Assembly (NCBI GenBank): GCA_036639955.1
Contig: JAVWHP010000013.1
Location: forward strand, 1 to 32,371
From: JAVWHP01 sp036639955
GTDB lineage: Bacteria; Bacillota_I; Bacilli_A; Erysipelotrichales; Erysipelotrichaceae
Reading direction: 5' to 3'
Length of the DNA: 32,371 bases
In this document: in pieces, positions 23,924 through 32,308 of the stretch
Position numbering within the stretch: position 1 is the first letter of the stretch
How the letters are laid out: each line of letters opens with the position of its first letter
Translations under genes and position numbers: made by a program
The notes under the pieces: model-generated
What the model saw: the letters and a program-made list of their open reading frames with translations, nothing else
Database searches by the model: none
Told to the model about the DNA's origin: nothing

Positions 23924-26116
23924 CTAAAATATTTTTCTTAATAACTTCCAATTATCATTTTCCATATCTTCTGTATATTCAGTATTACATAGATATAAAG
24001 ATTCGTTTTTATCATAATCCCTAACAAATCCCCAATTTACATTGTACTTTTTAGCGTATTCTTTTAATGCTTCAAATTTGTTTTCTACTTTTATATCAAT
24101 ATTCTTTGAATCTCCACTAGCATTTTCTCCACCTTTAGTTTCAATAATCCATATTTTATTATTCTCATCACATACTATAAAATCAGGATAGAAGTGCCAT
24201 TTATGATTTACTGCGTCAACATATACTACTGAAAAATAATCACTTGATGATTCACCATTTTTATAAAACCATTTAATGTTTTCGTTGTTTTCACAAAAGT
24301 ATTCAAACATTCTTTCTGATTTAGATTTACTTGTACTATTTGGATAGTTCATATAAATTGATTTTTCATAAATGGTTGTATCTTTCATTTTAGGATCGTA
24401 TTTAATATAATCCATTTCAGGAGCTTTCCAATCAAGTATTTTAAGTTCATCTAATTTTATTTTTCTTGCTCTTTGAGATACAGCTACTTGGAAATCATAT
24501 TTCAATACATCTTCATTATTAATTACAAAAGCATAAAACTCTATTAAACTCAAATCAATAAATTTCTTTGTGAATAATTTACCTCTTAAAAACATTCTTT
24601 CTAACATTAATCTTGTTCTATCATAACGCATACTGATTTTTGAAGATATTACATTAATAGAGTGTCTTAATTCAAAACCATTCTTATTTGTGCTTACAAC
24701 AGAAGATACTTCTATTCTATTAGCATTTTCTATTTCATTAGAGTCTATTTTAATAATTTTATCTTGAATAATATAATTATCTATTGTGTCTTTAAAAGAG
24801 TAGCCATTAGCTTCTAAAATAGTTTTATTGTTTGTTTTATTGCTTGTAAGTTTATATTTATTAATGTAAAAATCATGAAGTATTTTAAATGTTTCTCTTT
24901 CATCGAATCCATCAAAGGCATTATCAAATGTGATTTTCTTTAAACTAAAGTTTTTATATTCATTTTTTAAAAATACTATTTTAGTTTCAGTAGCATTATT
25001 TCCTAATTCTTGTTTAACTGTTTCTTCATATTTTTCATCAAAAGTATATAAGAAGCAGTTATCAAGTAAAACATTATCATAATGATGTGTTTGTGGCATC
25101 CTTCTAATTCTACCGATTGTTTGTGTTTCAAAATCTTCACTCATATTATCACGAAGTTTAACTAATATTTTTGCTCTTGGACAGTCCCAACCAGTTGAAA
25201 TAGCTTGTTTCATAATAAGTATTGCTTGATTAGATTCATTATTTTCAATATCATCAATGTTCTCTTTTCTTTCAGAAAGCCATATTGCTAAATTTTGCCT
25301 GTCATAGGTATATTCTTTTTCTTCAAGTATTGTTTCAATTTGTTTAATTAAATCATCTGACTTACTAGGGGCTTGAATAATAATTAAAGGATTAACTTGA
25401 ACTCCTAATTTTAAATATTCTTCTTTAATCATCTTTCTTTTATTAATTGCTAATTCAAGTAAATATTCATGTTCATTTGAAAGAGTAGTAGTGTTTGTTA
25501 CGTTTTCATTTATATATAATGCCCTTGTAATAAGTCCTGCATTAATTACCTCTAATTCATCAATGGCAATGTATTCTGCTTCTTTATTTGTTTTAGTAGT
25601 AGCACTAACTCTTACAATATATTCTGGATTCATATATTCAATAACTGATTCTGCTTTAACTGTTTTATTTAAATGTTCCTCATCAACTATTATAATAAAT
25701 TTATAACCGTTATTGTGAGCCTCATGAACTCTTTCATATAAATTTTTTCTTTCAGCTTCTTTTAAAGCATTGTTTCCTTTTTTAGTAATAGTTTCCCAGT
25801 TTATAAAAGTTGTATCCTTTGCTTCAAATCCTTGGAGTAATACATCTTGAATATTTTTAGTATTATGGCTAGGTAGAAATTTTACCATTTTCTTTCTACT
25901 TTGTTCTTCTAAATCTCCCTTCCCAGGAGTCAACCAAACAAATATATTTTTATTATTTTCTCTTAAATATTCTTCAATATATGAAAGTAATATAATTGTT
26001 TTACCACTTCCAGTAGGAGCTTGTACTAAAACTTCTTTTTTTGTTCCGGTAGAAGTAGAATCTAATAATTTGTTAACTGTTTCAATTTGAAACTCTTTTA
26101 ATTTGATTCCTTGCAT
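23924..26116 (-). CDS. res: type III restriction enzyme Res subunit
   Basis: The 730-residue SF2 helicase-nuclease has Walker A APTGSGKT at 33-40, DEEH at 145-148, SATTKT near 172, STGWDCPRAKIL and QTIGRIRRMPQ for motifs V and VI. The C-terminal PD-(D/E)XK nuclease has P644-D645 in FYPDFIV and E659/K661 in WIIETKG. Type III Res works with Mod: it hydrolyses ATP and cuts some 25-27 bases from one of two oppositely oriented unmethylated sites. It is shorter than classical EcoP1I-type Res (about 970), so the middle is compact. ATG overlaps the mod stop as TAATG and is led by GGAGG inside the mod end. All catalytic motifs look intact. Confidence 0.9.
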   Translation of the reverse strand: MQGIKLKEFQIETVNKLLDSTSTGTKKEVLVQAPTGSGKTIILLSYIEEYLRENNKNIFVWLTPGKGDLEEQSRKKMVKFLPSHNTKNIQDVLLQGFEAKDTTFINWETITKKGNNALKEAERKNLYERVHEAHNNGYKFIIIVDEEHLNKTVKAESVIEYMNPEYIVRVSATTKTNKEAEYIAIDELEVINAGLITRALYINENVTNTTTLSNEHEYLLELAINKRKMIKEEYLKLGVQVNPLIIIQAPSKSDDLIKQIETILEEKEYTYDRQNLAIWLSERKENIDDIENNESNQAILIMKQAISTGWDCPRAKILVKLRDNMSEDFETQTIGRIRRMPQTHHYDNVLLDNCFLYTFDEKYEETVKQELGNNATETKIVFLKNEYKNFSLKKITFDNAFDGFDERETFKILHDFYINKYKLTSNKTNNKTILEANGYSFKDTIDNYIIQDKIIKIDSNEIENANRIEVSSVVSTNKNGFELRHSINVISSKISMRYDRTRLMLERMFLRGKLFTKKFIDLSLIEFYAFVINNEDVLKYDFQVAVSQRARKIKLDELKILDWKAPEMDYIKYDPKMKDTTIYEKSIYMNYPNSTSKSKSERMFEYFCENNENIKWFYKNGESSSDYFSVVYVDAVNHKWHFYPDFIVCDENNKIWIIETKGGENASGDSKNIDIKVENKFEALKEYAKKYNVNWGFVRDYDKNESLYLCNTEYTEDMENDNWKLLRKIF

Positions 26117-27864
26117 TACATTACCTCCATAATTTCATCTTTAAAATAATATTCTGGTATGATATAAACTTCAATATTATTATCTTCAAATATTTTTTCT
26201 TGTTTAGATGTAAGTAAAATATCTGATGAAATATATACTTTATCACAAATATTTAATTCTTCTTGACTATTACTAAATTTGTCTAAATCATCTTCATTTA
26301 AATAAATTCTTATTTTATTATCATCAACTTCAATACCATTTTCTAATTGAATAAGATTTTTAACATTTATAAGTAAATTGCTGTGTAAATTTTCTTTTTC
26401 AGTATTTATTCTAGGAATATAAGAAGTTCTATAATATTTCAAATTGCTATTTTTATATAATTCAATACTTTTTAAAATTCTCTTATATGTAATATCTTCA
26501 CATATTTTATTATCATTGTTAGTGCATAAAATAAATTTTCTTGTACCGTTATCATCTTTATTCAACTCCAAAACAGCTTGTCCAGTTGTACCTGATCCCG
26601 CAAAGAAATCAAGTATTAAAGCATCTTTATTATTAATCAACTCTAAAATTCTTTCTATCATTTTTAATGGCTTTTTACCATTTAAAAACTTAACAAATCC
26701 TTCATTATCTAAACCAGTAGTCTTTATATCAGTCCATAAATCACAAGGGTTATTAGTTAAATATCTATCTGCAAATAAAAGCTTAATACGTGGTTGTGAT
26801 GTTTCGATGTTATATCCATTTTTTATTAAATAAATTTTATTTTGTGGGGTTTTTATCACAAATGCTGAATTACTATTAAAAATTCTTTTTTTATCTGCTA
26901 TTGATTTTGCTCCTCCAGTTGTTGCTACATCTCTTACTATTCTATAAGCATTTTCATATCTTATATTGTCTTTATCAATTTCTTTTAAATCATTCTTAAA
27001 TAATTCATTTATATTTGAAAAAATCATTTTAGAACATATATTATCACATATAATAATATCCTCTCCTTCTATAACATCCTTATCCATTATATCTTTTATT
27101 ATTAATAATTCCTCTTTAGTGACACCTTTAATTAATATTTTATATTCTTCATCCCATTTTTCTTTTCTTATTTGAATATTATTTAATTTAACATATTGTT
27201 TTTTATATACTAAAACATACTCTTTGAGTTTAGGTAATTTTTTTTCACAGTGAGCCATTTTTACTCCAGTTGGTTCTGACATCTTTACACATATGCAATT
27301 AACAAAACTTTCTTCACCAAAAATATCATCGCACAATAATTTTAGTTGAGCCATTTCATTATCATCTATATTAATAAATATCAATCCACTATCATTCAAT
27401 AATTTTTTTGCGATTTTCAATCTATTATTCATAAAAGAAAGCCATTTAGAATGTTTAAATTCATCTTCGTAATTCAAATAGGAATCACCGTACATAAAAT
27501 CATTACTTCCAGTATTATACGGTGGATCAATTATTATTGCATCAATCTTTTCCTTATGTGTTTTCTCTAATAGATATAAACTATGAAGATTATCTCCCTC
27601 AAGTAGAAAGTTAAAATCACCACTTTTGTTGGATATAATTTCTTTATCTTTTATTTCTTTAAAAGTCGGTATTTGAGTTTCTAATTCTTTATCAACTCGT
27701 TCTTGATGTTCTTCCCATATTAGTCCATATTTCTTTTTAGTGAGTTCGTTTTCAATTAATGATAAATTTGTTAAAGTTTTTTCATCTGTAATATTCTTTT
27801 TTAAATCATTTATTGTTTCTAACATTTTTTCTCTTCTAATTTTAGATAAATTACTAGTCTCCAT
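26116..27864 (-). CDS. mod: type III DNA adenine methyltransferase Mod
   Basis: The 582-residue N6-adenine methylase is of the beta order: motif IV DPPY at 113-116 (AIIIDPPYNTGSNDF) comes before motif I DFFAGSGTTGQAV at about 419-431. The long region between them (about 190-380) is the target recognition domain and decides the site; the site cannot be read from sequence. Residues 1-90 form a helical N-terminus typical of Mod (IWEEHQERVDKELE). ATG 27864 has GAGGTG 5 bases upstream; the frame upstream begins at a TTG without a site. It is the first gene of the operon, directly inside IS copy B. No simple repeat that would give phase variation was seen. Confidence 0.92.
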   Translation of the reverse strand: METSNLSKIRREKMLETINDLKKNITDEKTLTNLSLIENELTKKKYGLIWEEHQERVDKELETQIPTFKEIKDKEIISNKSGDFNFLLEGDNLHSLYLLEKTHKEKIDAIIIDPPYNTGSNDFMYGDSYLNYEDEFKHSKWLSFMNNRLKIAKKLLNDSGLIFINIDDNEMAQLKLLCDDIFGEESFVNCICVKMSEPTGVKMAHCEKKLPKLKEYVLVYKKQYVKLNNIQIRKEKWDEEYKILIKGVTKEELLIIKDIMDKDVIEGEDIIICDNICSKMIFSNINELFKNDLKEIDKDNIRYENAYRIVRDVATTGGAKSIADKKRIFNSNSAFVIKTPQNKIYLIKNGYNIETSQPRIKLLFADRYLTNNPCDLWTDIKTTGLDNEGFVKFLNGKKPLKMIERILELINNKDALILDFFAGSGTTGQAVLELNKDDNGTRKFILCTNNDNKICEDITYKRILKSIELYKNSNLKYYRTSYIPRINTEKENLHSNLLINVKNLIQLENGIEVDDNKIRIYLNEDDLDKFSNSQEELNICDKVYISSDILLTSKQEKIFEDNNIEVYIIPEYYFKDEIMEVM

Positions 27865-27895
27865 TTTCACACCTCGCAAGAATCATTTCTGTTTA

Positions 27896-27924
27896 ATTAT
27901 AACATTAAATAAGATATTTTACGA
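27896..27924 (-). promoter_or_regulatory. probable promoter of the restriction operon
   Basis: A perfect -10 TATAAT (27896-27901) lies 31 bases ahead of mod on the minus strand. The -35 position 17 bases off reads TCGTAA, a poor match, so initiation may be weak or assisted. Confidence 0.45.
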
Positions 27925-27955
27925 TATATATTGACATTTATCTCTTATATTTCTC

Positions 27956-29340
27956 ATTCAATTATGATAATGTCTTAATGTATCAATATTGAAAATATCC
28001 CATTTAAAATAAACAAATGGTACAATATCTCTTTAGAAGGAGATATATATGAGAAAGGTGGATCTTAGAATGAATGAAGAATACAAATTTGAAATTATAA
28101 AGAAGTTATCAGAGACTAACGGCAATAAGAAAGCTGCTGCCATAAAACTGAAATGCACTATACGAACAATCAATCGATTATTAATCAAATATTAACAAGA
28201 CGGTAGATAAGCATTCCTACATGGTAATAGAGGTAAGAATCCTTCTACAACAATTCAGAACTGTATTAAGCAAGGAATTATCGATTTATTTATTAACGAT
28301 TATGGTGATGCTAATTTCACTCACTTCTGTGAAATAGTAAAAGAAGAATTAGGTTATAAACTTAATGGTAGCACACTTAAAAGATGGCTAAGAGATGAAG
28401 ATATAATTTCTCCTAAAGCGAAAAGGAAAACTAAAAAAAATATAAAGAAACTTCTTATGATTTAAATGGATATTAGCAATTCAGAAAAAGTTAGAAATGT
28501 AATAAAAGAGTCTTTAGCTATGATAGATTCTAAAGATGCTCACCCAACAAGATCAAGATCGAAATTCATGGGTAAAATGATACAAAAGGATACCTCTTCC
28601 TTCCATTGGGTTCCTATTTACATTTAGCTCTAGATGATTCAACTGGAACTATAGTAGGGGCTTATTTCGATACGCAAGAGACATTAAATGTTTATTACAA
28701 CGTATTTTATAGCATATTGGTTAACTATGGAATACCAGCTATGTTTTATACAGATAGAAGAAACGTATTTGAATACAAAAGAAAAAACACTACATTTTGA
28801 TGATGAAGATACATTTACTCAATTCTCTTATGCATGTCATCAATTGGGTGTTGAAATTATAACTACAAGCGTGGCTCAGGCCAAAGGAAGGTCGAAAGAC
28901 TTAATCAAATATTCCAAGGCAGATTACCAATCGAACTAAGACGCGAACATATAAAAGATATAGACGAAGCTAATGAATTTCTAAACTCATACATAAAGAA
29001 ATTCAATGAACAATTTGCGCTACATCTTAATACTACACAAAATGTATTTGAACGCAACCCAGTATTGAAAAAATTAATACGACTTTGTCTATGATAAGTG
29101 AAAGAAAGGTCAGCGGTAATTTATATGCAAATGTATTGGACCACCTTTATGTATTAGAAAACATACCAGAACATAATAAGGTTTCAAAGAATTTTTAAGT
29201 GACAATGAAAAACTTAAAAAAAGAAGTGTATCCCACCAATGAGCCACCCATGGAAACACGCTTCTTATCTAAAGTATTTTACTAAAATGAATCATCGTAA
29301 TTAAAATACTAAGGTTAACTATTTTTGAGACATTTTCTGC
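27956..29340 (+). mobile_element. decayed ISNCY/IS1202-like insertion sequence, copy B
   Basis: The left end matches copy A from attcaattatgataatgtc onward. The right end tttttgagacattttctg (29323-29340) is the inverted counterpart of the left atgataatgtcttaa. It lies in direct orientation with copy A, 7 kb away, and encloses the restriction operon with it. The transposase is broken. Confidence 0.78.
28049..29304 (+). pseudogene. broken ISNCY-type transposase, copy B
   Basis: The start MRKVDLRMNEEYKFEII at 28049 has a strong AAGGAG site. Joined frames give the HTH (CTIRTINRLLIKY), a stop, THFCEIVKEELGYKL, SPKAKRKTKKN, a stop, GKMIQKDTSSFHWVP, LALDDSTGTIVGAYFDTQET, MFYTDRRNVFEYK, EDTFTQFSYACHQLG, VAQAKGR and LNSYIKKFNEQFALHL. 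Several frameshifts and stops inactivate it. It keeps the HTH-to-core segment that copy A has lost, so the two decayed independently after insertion. Confidence 0.85.
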
Positions 29341-30160
29341 CAAAATAATATACATTTGAAACCTCAAAATTCGTTAAAATAAAAGGTGAAAGCAGATAAA
29401 CAAGAATAAATATTTTAGTTAAGCCTTCTCCACCAACAAATTGATAGAAAAAACAGTAATATATAATTGCAATAACAGAAAGTAACATGTCCAAATAATA
29501 TCTAGTAATCGTTAGATTACAACTTTTATATTTTATATAATTCAAACCTAAAAATATACCTATAAGTGTTAATAATAACATTTTCATAAGTATTGTAAAA
29601 CCAAGAACTGAGATCAATAGATTCATTAAAATAGGAACAATAAAAATATATAACATTGATATAATATTTAGGATAGTATTAATTATTCTTTTATCAAATG
29701 TCTTACTATTTGAGATATCAATCCGCATTAACCTGCCAAAAATAAAATTACCTATATCTTCTTGATTAAGTTTATCCTATTCTCCATAAAGATTATTTTT
29801 GCAACTTGTGGTAAGAAAAAATAACAATTCTAATAATATAATAGCACCTAATAAAAATAGTAAAATTTCATTACAAAGTTCTAAATATTTATAAACATAA
29901 ATATTTACATATAGAATATAAAAAATCAATTGTAAAAGATATTCTGAACAAGTAAATAATTTATTTTTTTTACTTAAGTAATTATTACTAGTGTAATCAA
30001 GTAATAAGACTAATTTGTAATACATATAACCAAAAACACTCCAACTCCACATGCTTATAGATAGATTTGCATTTAATAGATTAACATTAACATTAAAAAA
30101 AATAAAAGCTAATGTATTAATAGACAATATTGTTTATAAAACACCTTTCTTTTTATTCAT
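29315..30160 (-). pseudogene. polytopic membrane protein with two in-frame stops, 3' end cut by IS
   Basis: From ATG 30160 (AAGGAGGAAATATA ahead) one frame runs MNKKKGVL, TAA at 30134-30136, TILSINTLAFIFFNV... to LYGE, TAG just after 29780, DKLNQEDIGNFIFGRLMRID... to a stop at 29315. Both stops are in the same frame, so the ancestral protein had about 280 residues or more, with around eight hydrophobic segments. The last residues GRKCLKNS are encoded by the terminal repeat of IS copy B, so the true C-terminus is lost. It lies just behind a bacteriocin-like peptide gene and an attenuator-like hairpin, where immunity or export proteins are usually found. No family was recognised; the two open pieces could each still be translated. 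Confidence 0.65.
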
Positions 30161-30179
30161 TATATTTCCTCCTTAAAAG

Positions 30180-30209
30180 AGAGAATACTTAAGTAAATAA
30201 GTATTCTCT
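30180..30209 (-). terminator. hairpin between peptide gene and membrane gene, attenuator-like
   Basis: A perfect 12-bp stem (agagaatactta 30180-30191 with taagtattctct 30198-30209) has a 6-base loop, then TTTAAGGAGG on the minus strand. The T-run is short and runs straight into the ribosome site of the next gene, as in bacteriocin operons where readthrough sets a low level of the downstream product. Confidence 0.7.
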
Positions 30210-30218
30210 ATAAATTAT

Positions 30219-30377
30219 TTATTTTACTGAAATACCGCTTCAGCCAATATTTGAACCTCTATTTGAATATAAGGTATTACAAGTTTCATATCCATAATAC
30301 CATCCTACAAAATAACTAACTAAACCGCCTGCTGGACCTCCAAATATTGGTCCTGCTTCGGTTACTCCTTGCAACAT
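30219..30377 (-). pseudogene. truncated bacteriocin-like glycine-rich peptide
   Basis: The frame from ATG 30377 reads MLQGVTEAGPIFGGPAGG, then LVSYFVGWYYGYETCNTLYS, NRGSNIG, TGA (30240-30242), SGISVK and TAA at 30219-30221. The GxxxG-type glycines, the aromatic stretch and the short size recall class II (two-peptide) bacteriocin precursors. No ribosome site at a workable distance and no double-glycine leader remain: the upstream frame leads into a scrap of the transposase (30412-30458). The TGA probably replaces a TGG Trp. The cysteine pair (SCNGRH upstream and ETCNT) is noted. Bacteriocin identity is inference from composition and context. Confidence 0.55.
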
Positions 30378-30411
30378 ATGACGACCGTTGCAACTCCTAT
30401 TTGCAACAAGA

Positions 30412-30458
30412 TTTAATGTCGACTTAGAAAAACAAAAGCGCCGTAATAAAACAGTGCT
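30412..30458 (+). mobile_element. scrap of the ISNCY-type element, copy C
   Basis: These 47 bases match the 3' end of the copy A transposase (20724-20771 region: acttagcaaaacaaaagc with the following accgtaat) with few differences, coding LEKQKRRNKTV in place of LAKQKHRNENG. It is the only part of a third copy left. It lies where the leader of the bacteriocin-like peptide should be. Confidence 0.75.
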
Positions 30459-30633
30459 TTTGTATAAGGTATTAGAAAGGACTTCACAATTCCTTTAATA
30501 AGACTATTTGAAGTCCTCTGTACAACTTATTTTCACTTAACCAGCAGTATCTACTTCATTCATTTTGAAGTGTTGAAAAAGAGATTATATTACAATTAAT
30601 AATTCACTATTTCATTTTAATTAATTAGAATTC

Positions 30634-31602
30634 TTATATAATTTCTAAATCATTTTCTTCATCATTATAACTAGGATTACTTAATAAAGTATCTTGAAGA
30701 GATATCTTTAATTTATCACAACATGGTTTAAATGAAAGAAACGTAAGTCCCCCACCAATAACGCCACCGATGACAGGTATTGCTTTTTTGAAAAAACCTG
30801 TAAATACAGTTTTTGTCATTTTAACGCCAAACCATTTACTAACACTTTTTACAATAGGATATATAGTACCCTTTGTTAAAGCTTTACTCATCAACTGCTT
30901 TTCAACTCCAGTACCTAAAGCTTTTGCCACTGCCTTAATCGCATTATTAGTACCAGCAATACCATACATAACTCCCATGCAAATAATAAGCATATTCATT
31001 GTTTCAGTATCAATTGGATTTCCATCTTCTTTTAAATTTATTTCTGGAAATCCATATAAATATAAGAGTTTCTGCATAGTACGCAGCATGTAGCCATAGT
31101 ATTGAGTAATATCTGCTGGAATTGTAGCAGCCATAGCTATTCCACCTGGTGCACCTAATGCAGCCGAAATACCAGATACACAGTTTCGCTCAAACTTTAT
31201 AACTTCATCAGCAATTTTATTAATATCTTCTTCCTTAATATTTGCATGAAGAGGATTATACATTATTGCATCATCAATAACATCTTGAGAATAACATTTA
31301 AATAATTCTTTTCTTAAAAACGCCTCTCTGTTAATTCTTATGCCAGGTACGTTTAATCCTAAAATAATAACATCATCAATCCCAATTTCACCATCACCAT
31401 TTTGATCAATTGTTCGAACTATAGTCTCTTTTGATTTTGCAATAGAATTAACTGTTCTCTTTGTAATATCCGTAGTAGCTTTTCCAGTTGCAGAAGCCAT
31501 TTTTGAAATATTATCCCCTGTTGCTTTTGCAATCCCTAAAATTTTGTTCTTTGTTTCCTTAACTGTTTTATCTCCAGTTGACTGCTTCTCTTTACTTTTC
31601 AT
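30634..31602 (-). CDS. EcsC-family protein with EF-hand-like loop
   Basis: The 322-residue protein has a Lys/Thr-rich N-terminal helix region (about 1-62), then DQNGDGEIGIDD at 66-77, which fits the EF-hand calcium loop (D1, N3, D5, G6, I8, acidic 12). An EcsC-type domain (about 90-305) follows: VSGISAALGAPGGIAMAATI, PADITQYYGYMLRTMQKLLY, YGFPEINL, GVMYGIAGTNNAIKAVAKAL, and Gly-rich KKAIPVIGGVIGGGLTFLSF. EcsC-family proteins are poorly characterised and membrane associated; the name comes from the ecs operon of Bacillus. AAGGAG precedes the ATG and a -10 TATAAT lies at 31631-31636. Stand-alone gene. Confidence 0.82.
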   Translation of the reverse strand: MKSKEKQSTGDKTVKETKNKILGIAKATGDNISKMASATGKATTDITKRTVNSIAKSKETIVRTIDQNGDGEIGIDDVIILGLNVPGIRINREAFLRKELFKCYSQDVIDDAIMYNPLHANIKEEDINKIADEVIKFERNCVSGISAALGAPGGIAMAATIPADITQYYGYMLRTMQKLLYLYGFPEINLKEDGNPIDTETMNMLIICMGVMYGIAGTNNAIKAVAKALGTGVEKQLMSKALTKGTIYPIVKSVSKWFGVKMTKTVFTGFFKKAIPVIGGVIGGGLTFLSFKPCCDKLKISLQDTLLSNPSYNDEENDLEII

Positions 31603-31852
31603 AATGTTCTTCTCCTTCTGTTCTTAGTCCATTATAAACCTTATAGCCAGTGCTATTTCTTCTAAAATATATTTCCCCTTTAAAAGTACAAAACGCTTAT
31701 CACTTTTAACACTTGCATATATCTACTATATCATATTTATTATCTTTTAGTAATCACAATTTATAATTGTACATCAATTACAATTTAAAATATGAAAATT
31801 GAATAAATAATAATTTCAAAATTATAGATATTTACTTAAAAGTAGTATATAG

Positions 31853-31910
31853 TATAGATGTAAATGGCACTTAGTGCAGAAGAAAACTCACGATTATCGT
31901 GAGTTTTTTC
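31853..31910 (+). ncRNA. candidate small RNA with terminator
   Basis: No open frame is present. A possible -35 TTTACT (31831-31836) and -10 TATAGA (31853-31858) precede a small hairpin gcac-tta-gtgc (31867-31877) and a strong intrinsic terminator: stem aaaactcacga 31883-31893 with tcgtgagtttt 31897-31907, 3-base loop, six T. The terminator has no gene in front of it on the plus strand, which suggests a transcript of about 45 bases or a leader. The promoter match is weak. Confidence 0.45.
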
Positions 31911-32190
31911 AAAACTTACTATTCATATTAGTTTTAATACTTCTGTCTTAACTAGTTCTTAGATTATAAAAATTCTGATCTTATTGCATTATCAATATCT
32001 TTACTGTTAGTTTGCATTATACAATTCTTGATAAACTACATACAGAGTATTTTTCTATAAACCCATGCACATAATGATTTAAAATATAATAATGTAATAT
32101 AAATAAACTATAGATAATTATATGTAGGTATGATGCTGAAAAAATTTATTTATTTAAGATTATGGATTATATTGGATAAGAACAGTCGCT
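31911..32190. other. AT-rich intergenic stretch
   Basis: No open frame with a ribosome site and no strong hairpin was found between the small-RNA terminator and the repeat pair ahead of the last gene. Confidence 0.5.
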
Positions 32191-32274
32191 TATATTAGAT
32201 TGATTGATATAGCTACTATACTGTGTTAGTATAATTATATGTTAAATCCTAATATATTGGATTGATTGATATAG
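32191..32274. repeat. pair of 22-bp direct repeats ahead of a regulator gene
   Basis: Copies lie at 32191-32212 and 32253-32274 and differ at one position; the core is gattgattgatatag. They are 62 bp apart, about six helical turns, and flank a TATAAT-like box (ttagtataatt near 32227-32237). The placement fits binding sites for the regulator encoded downstream, or for another factor. Confidence 0.7.
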
Positions 32275-32308
32275 TGTTTAAATTAGGTAAAGAATAATAA
32301 GATAGGTG

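Noticed and set aside
30219..30377. TGA read as Trp (mycoplasma-type code)
   Set aside because: Intact genes use TGG for Trp and TGA as a stop (TcmP), so this TGA is a nonsense mutation.
30478..30517. 9-bp inverted repeat aggacttca / tgaagtcct as a terminator
   Set aside because: Loop of about 22 bases and no T-tract on either strand; left unannotated.
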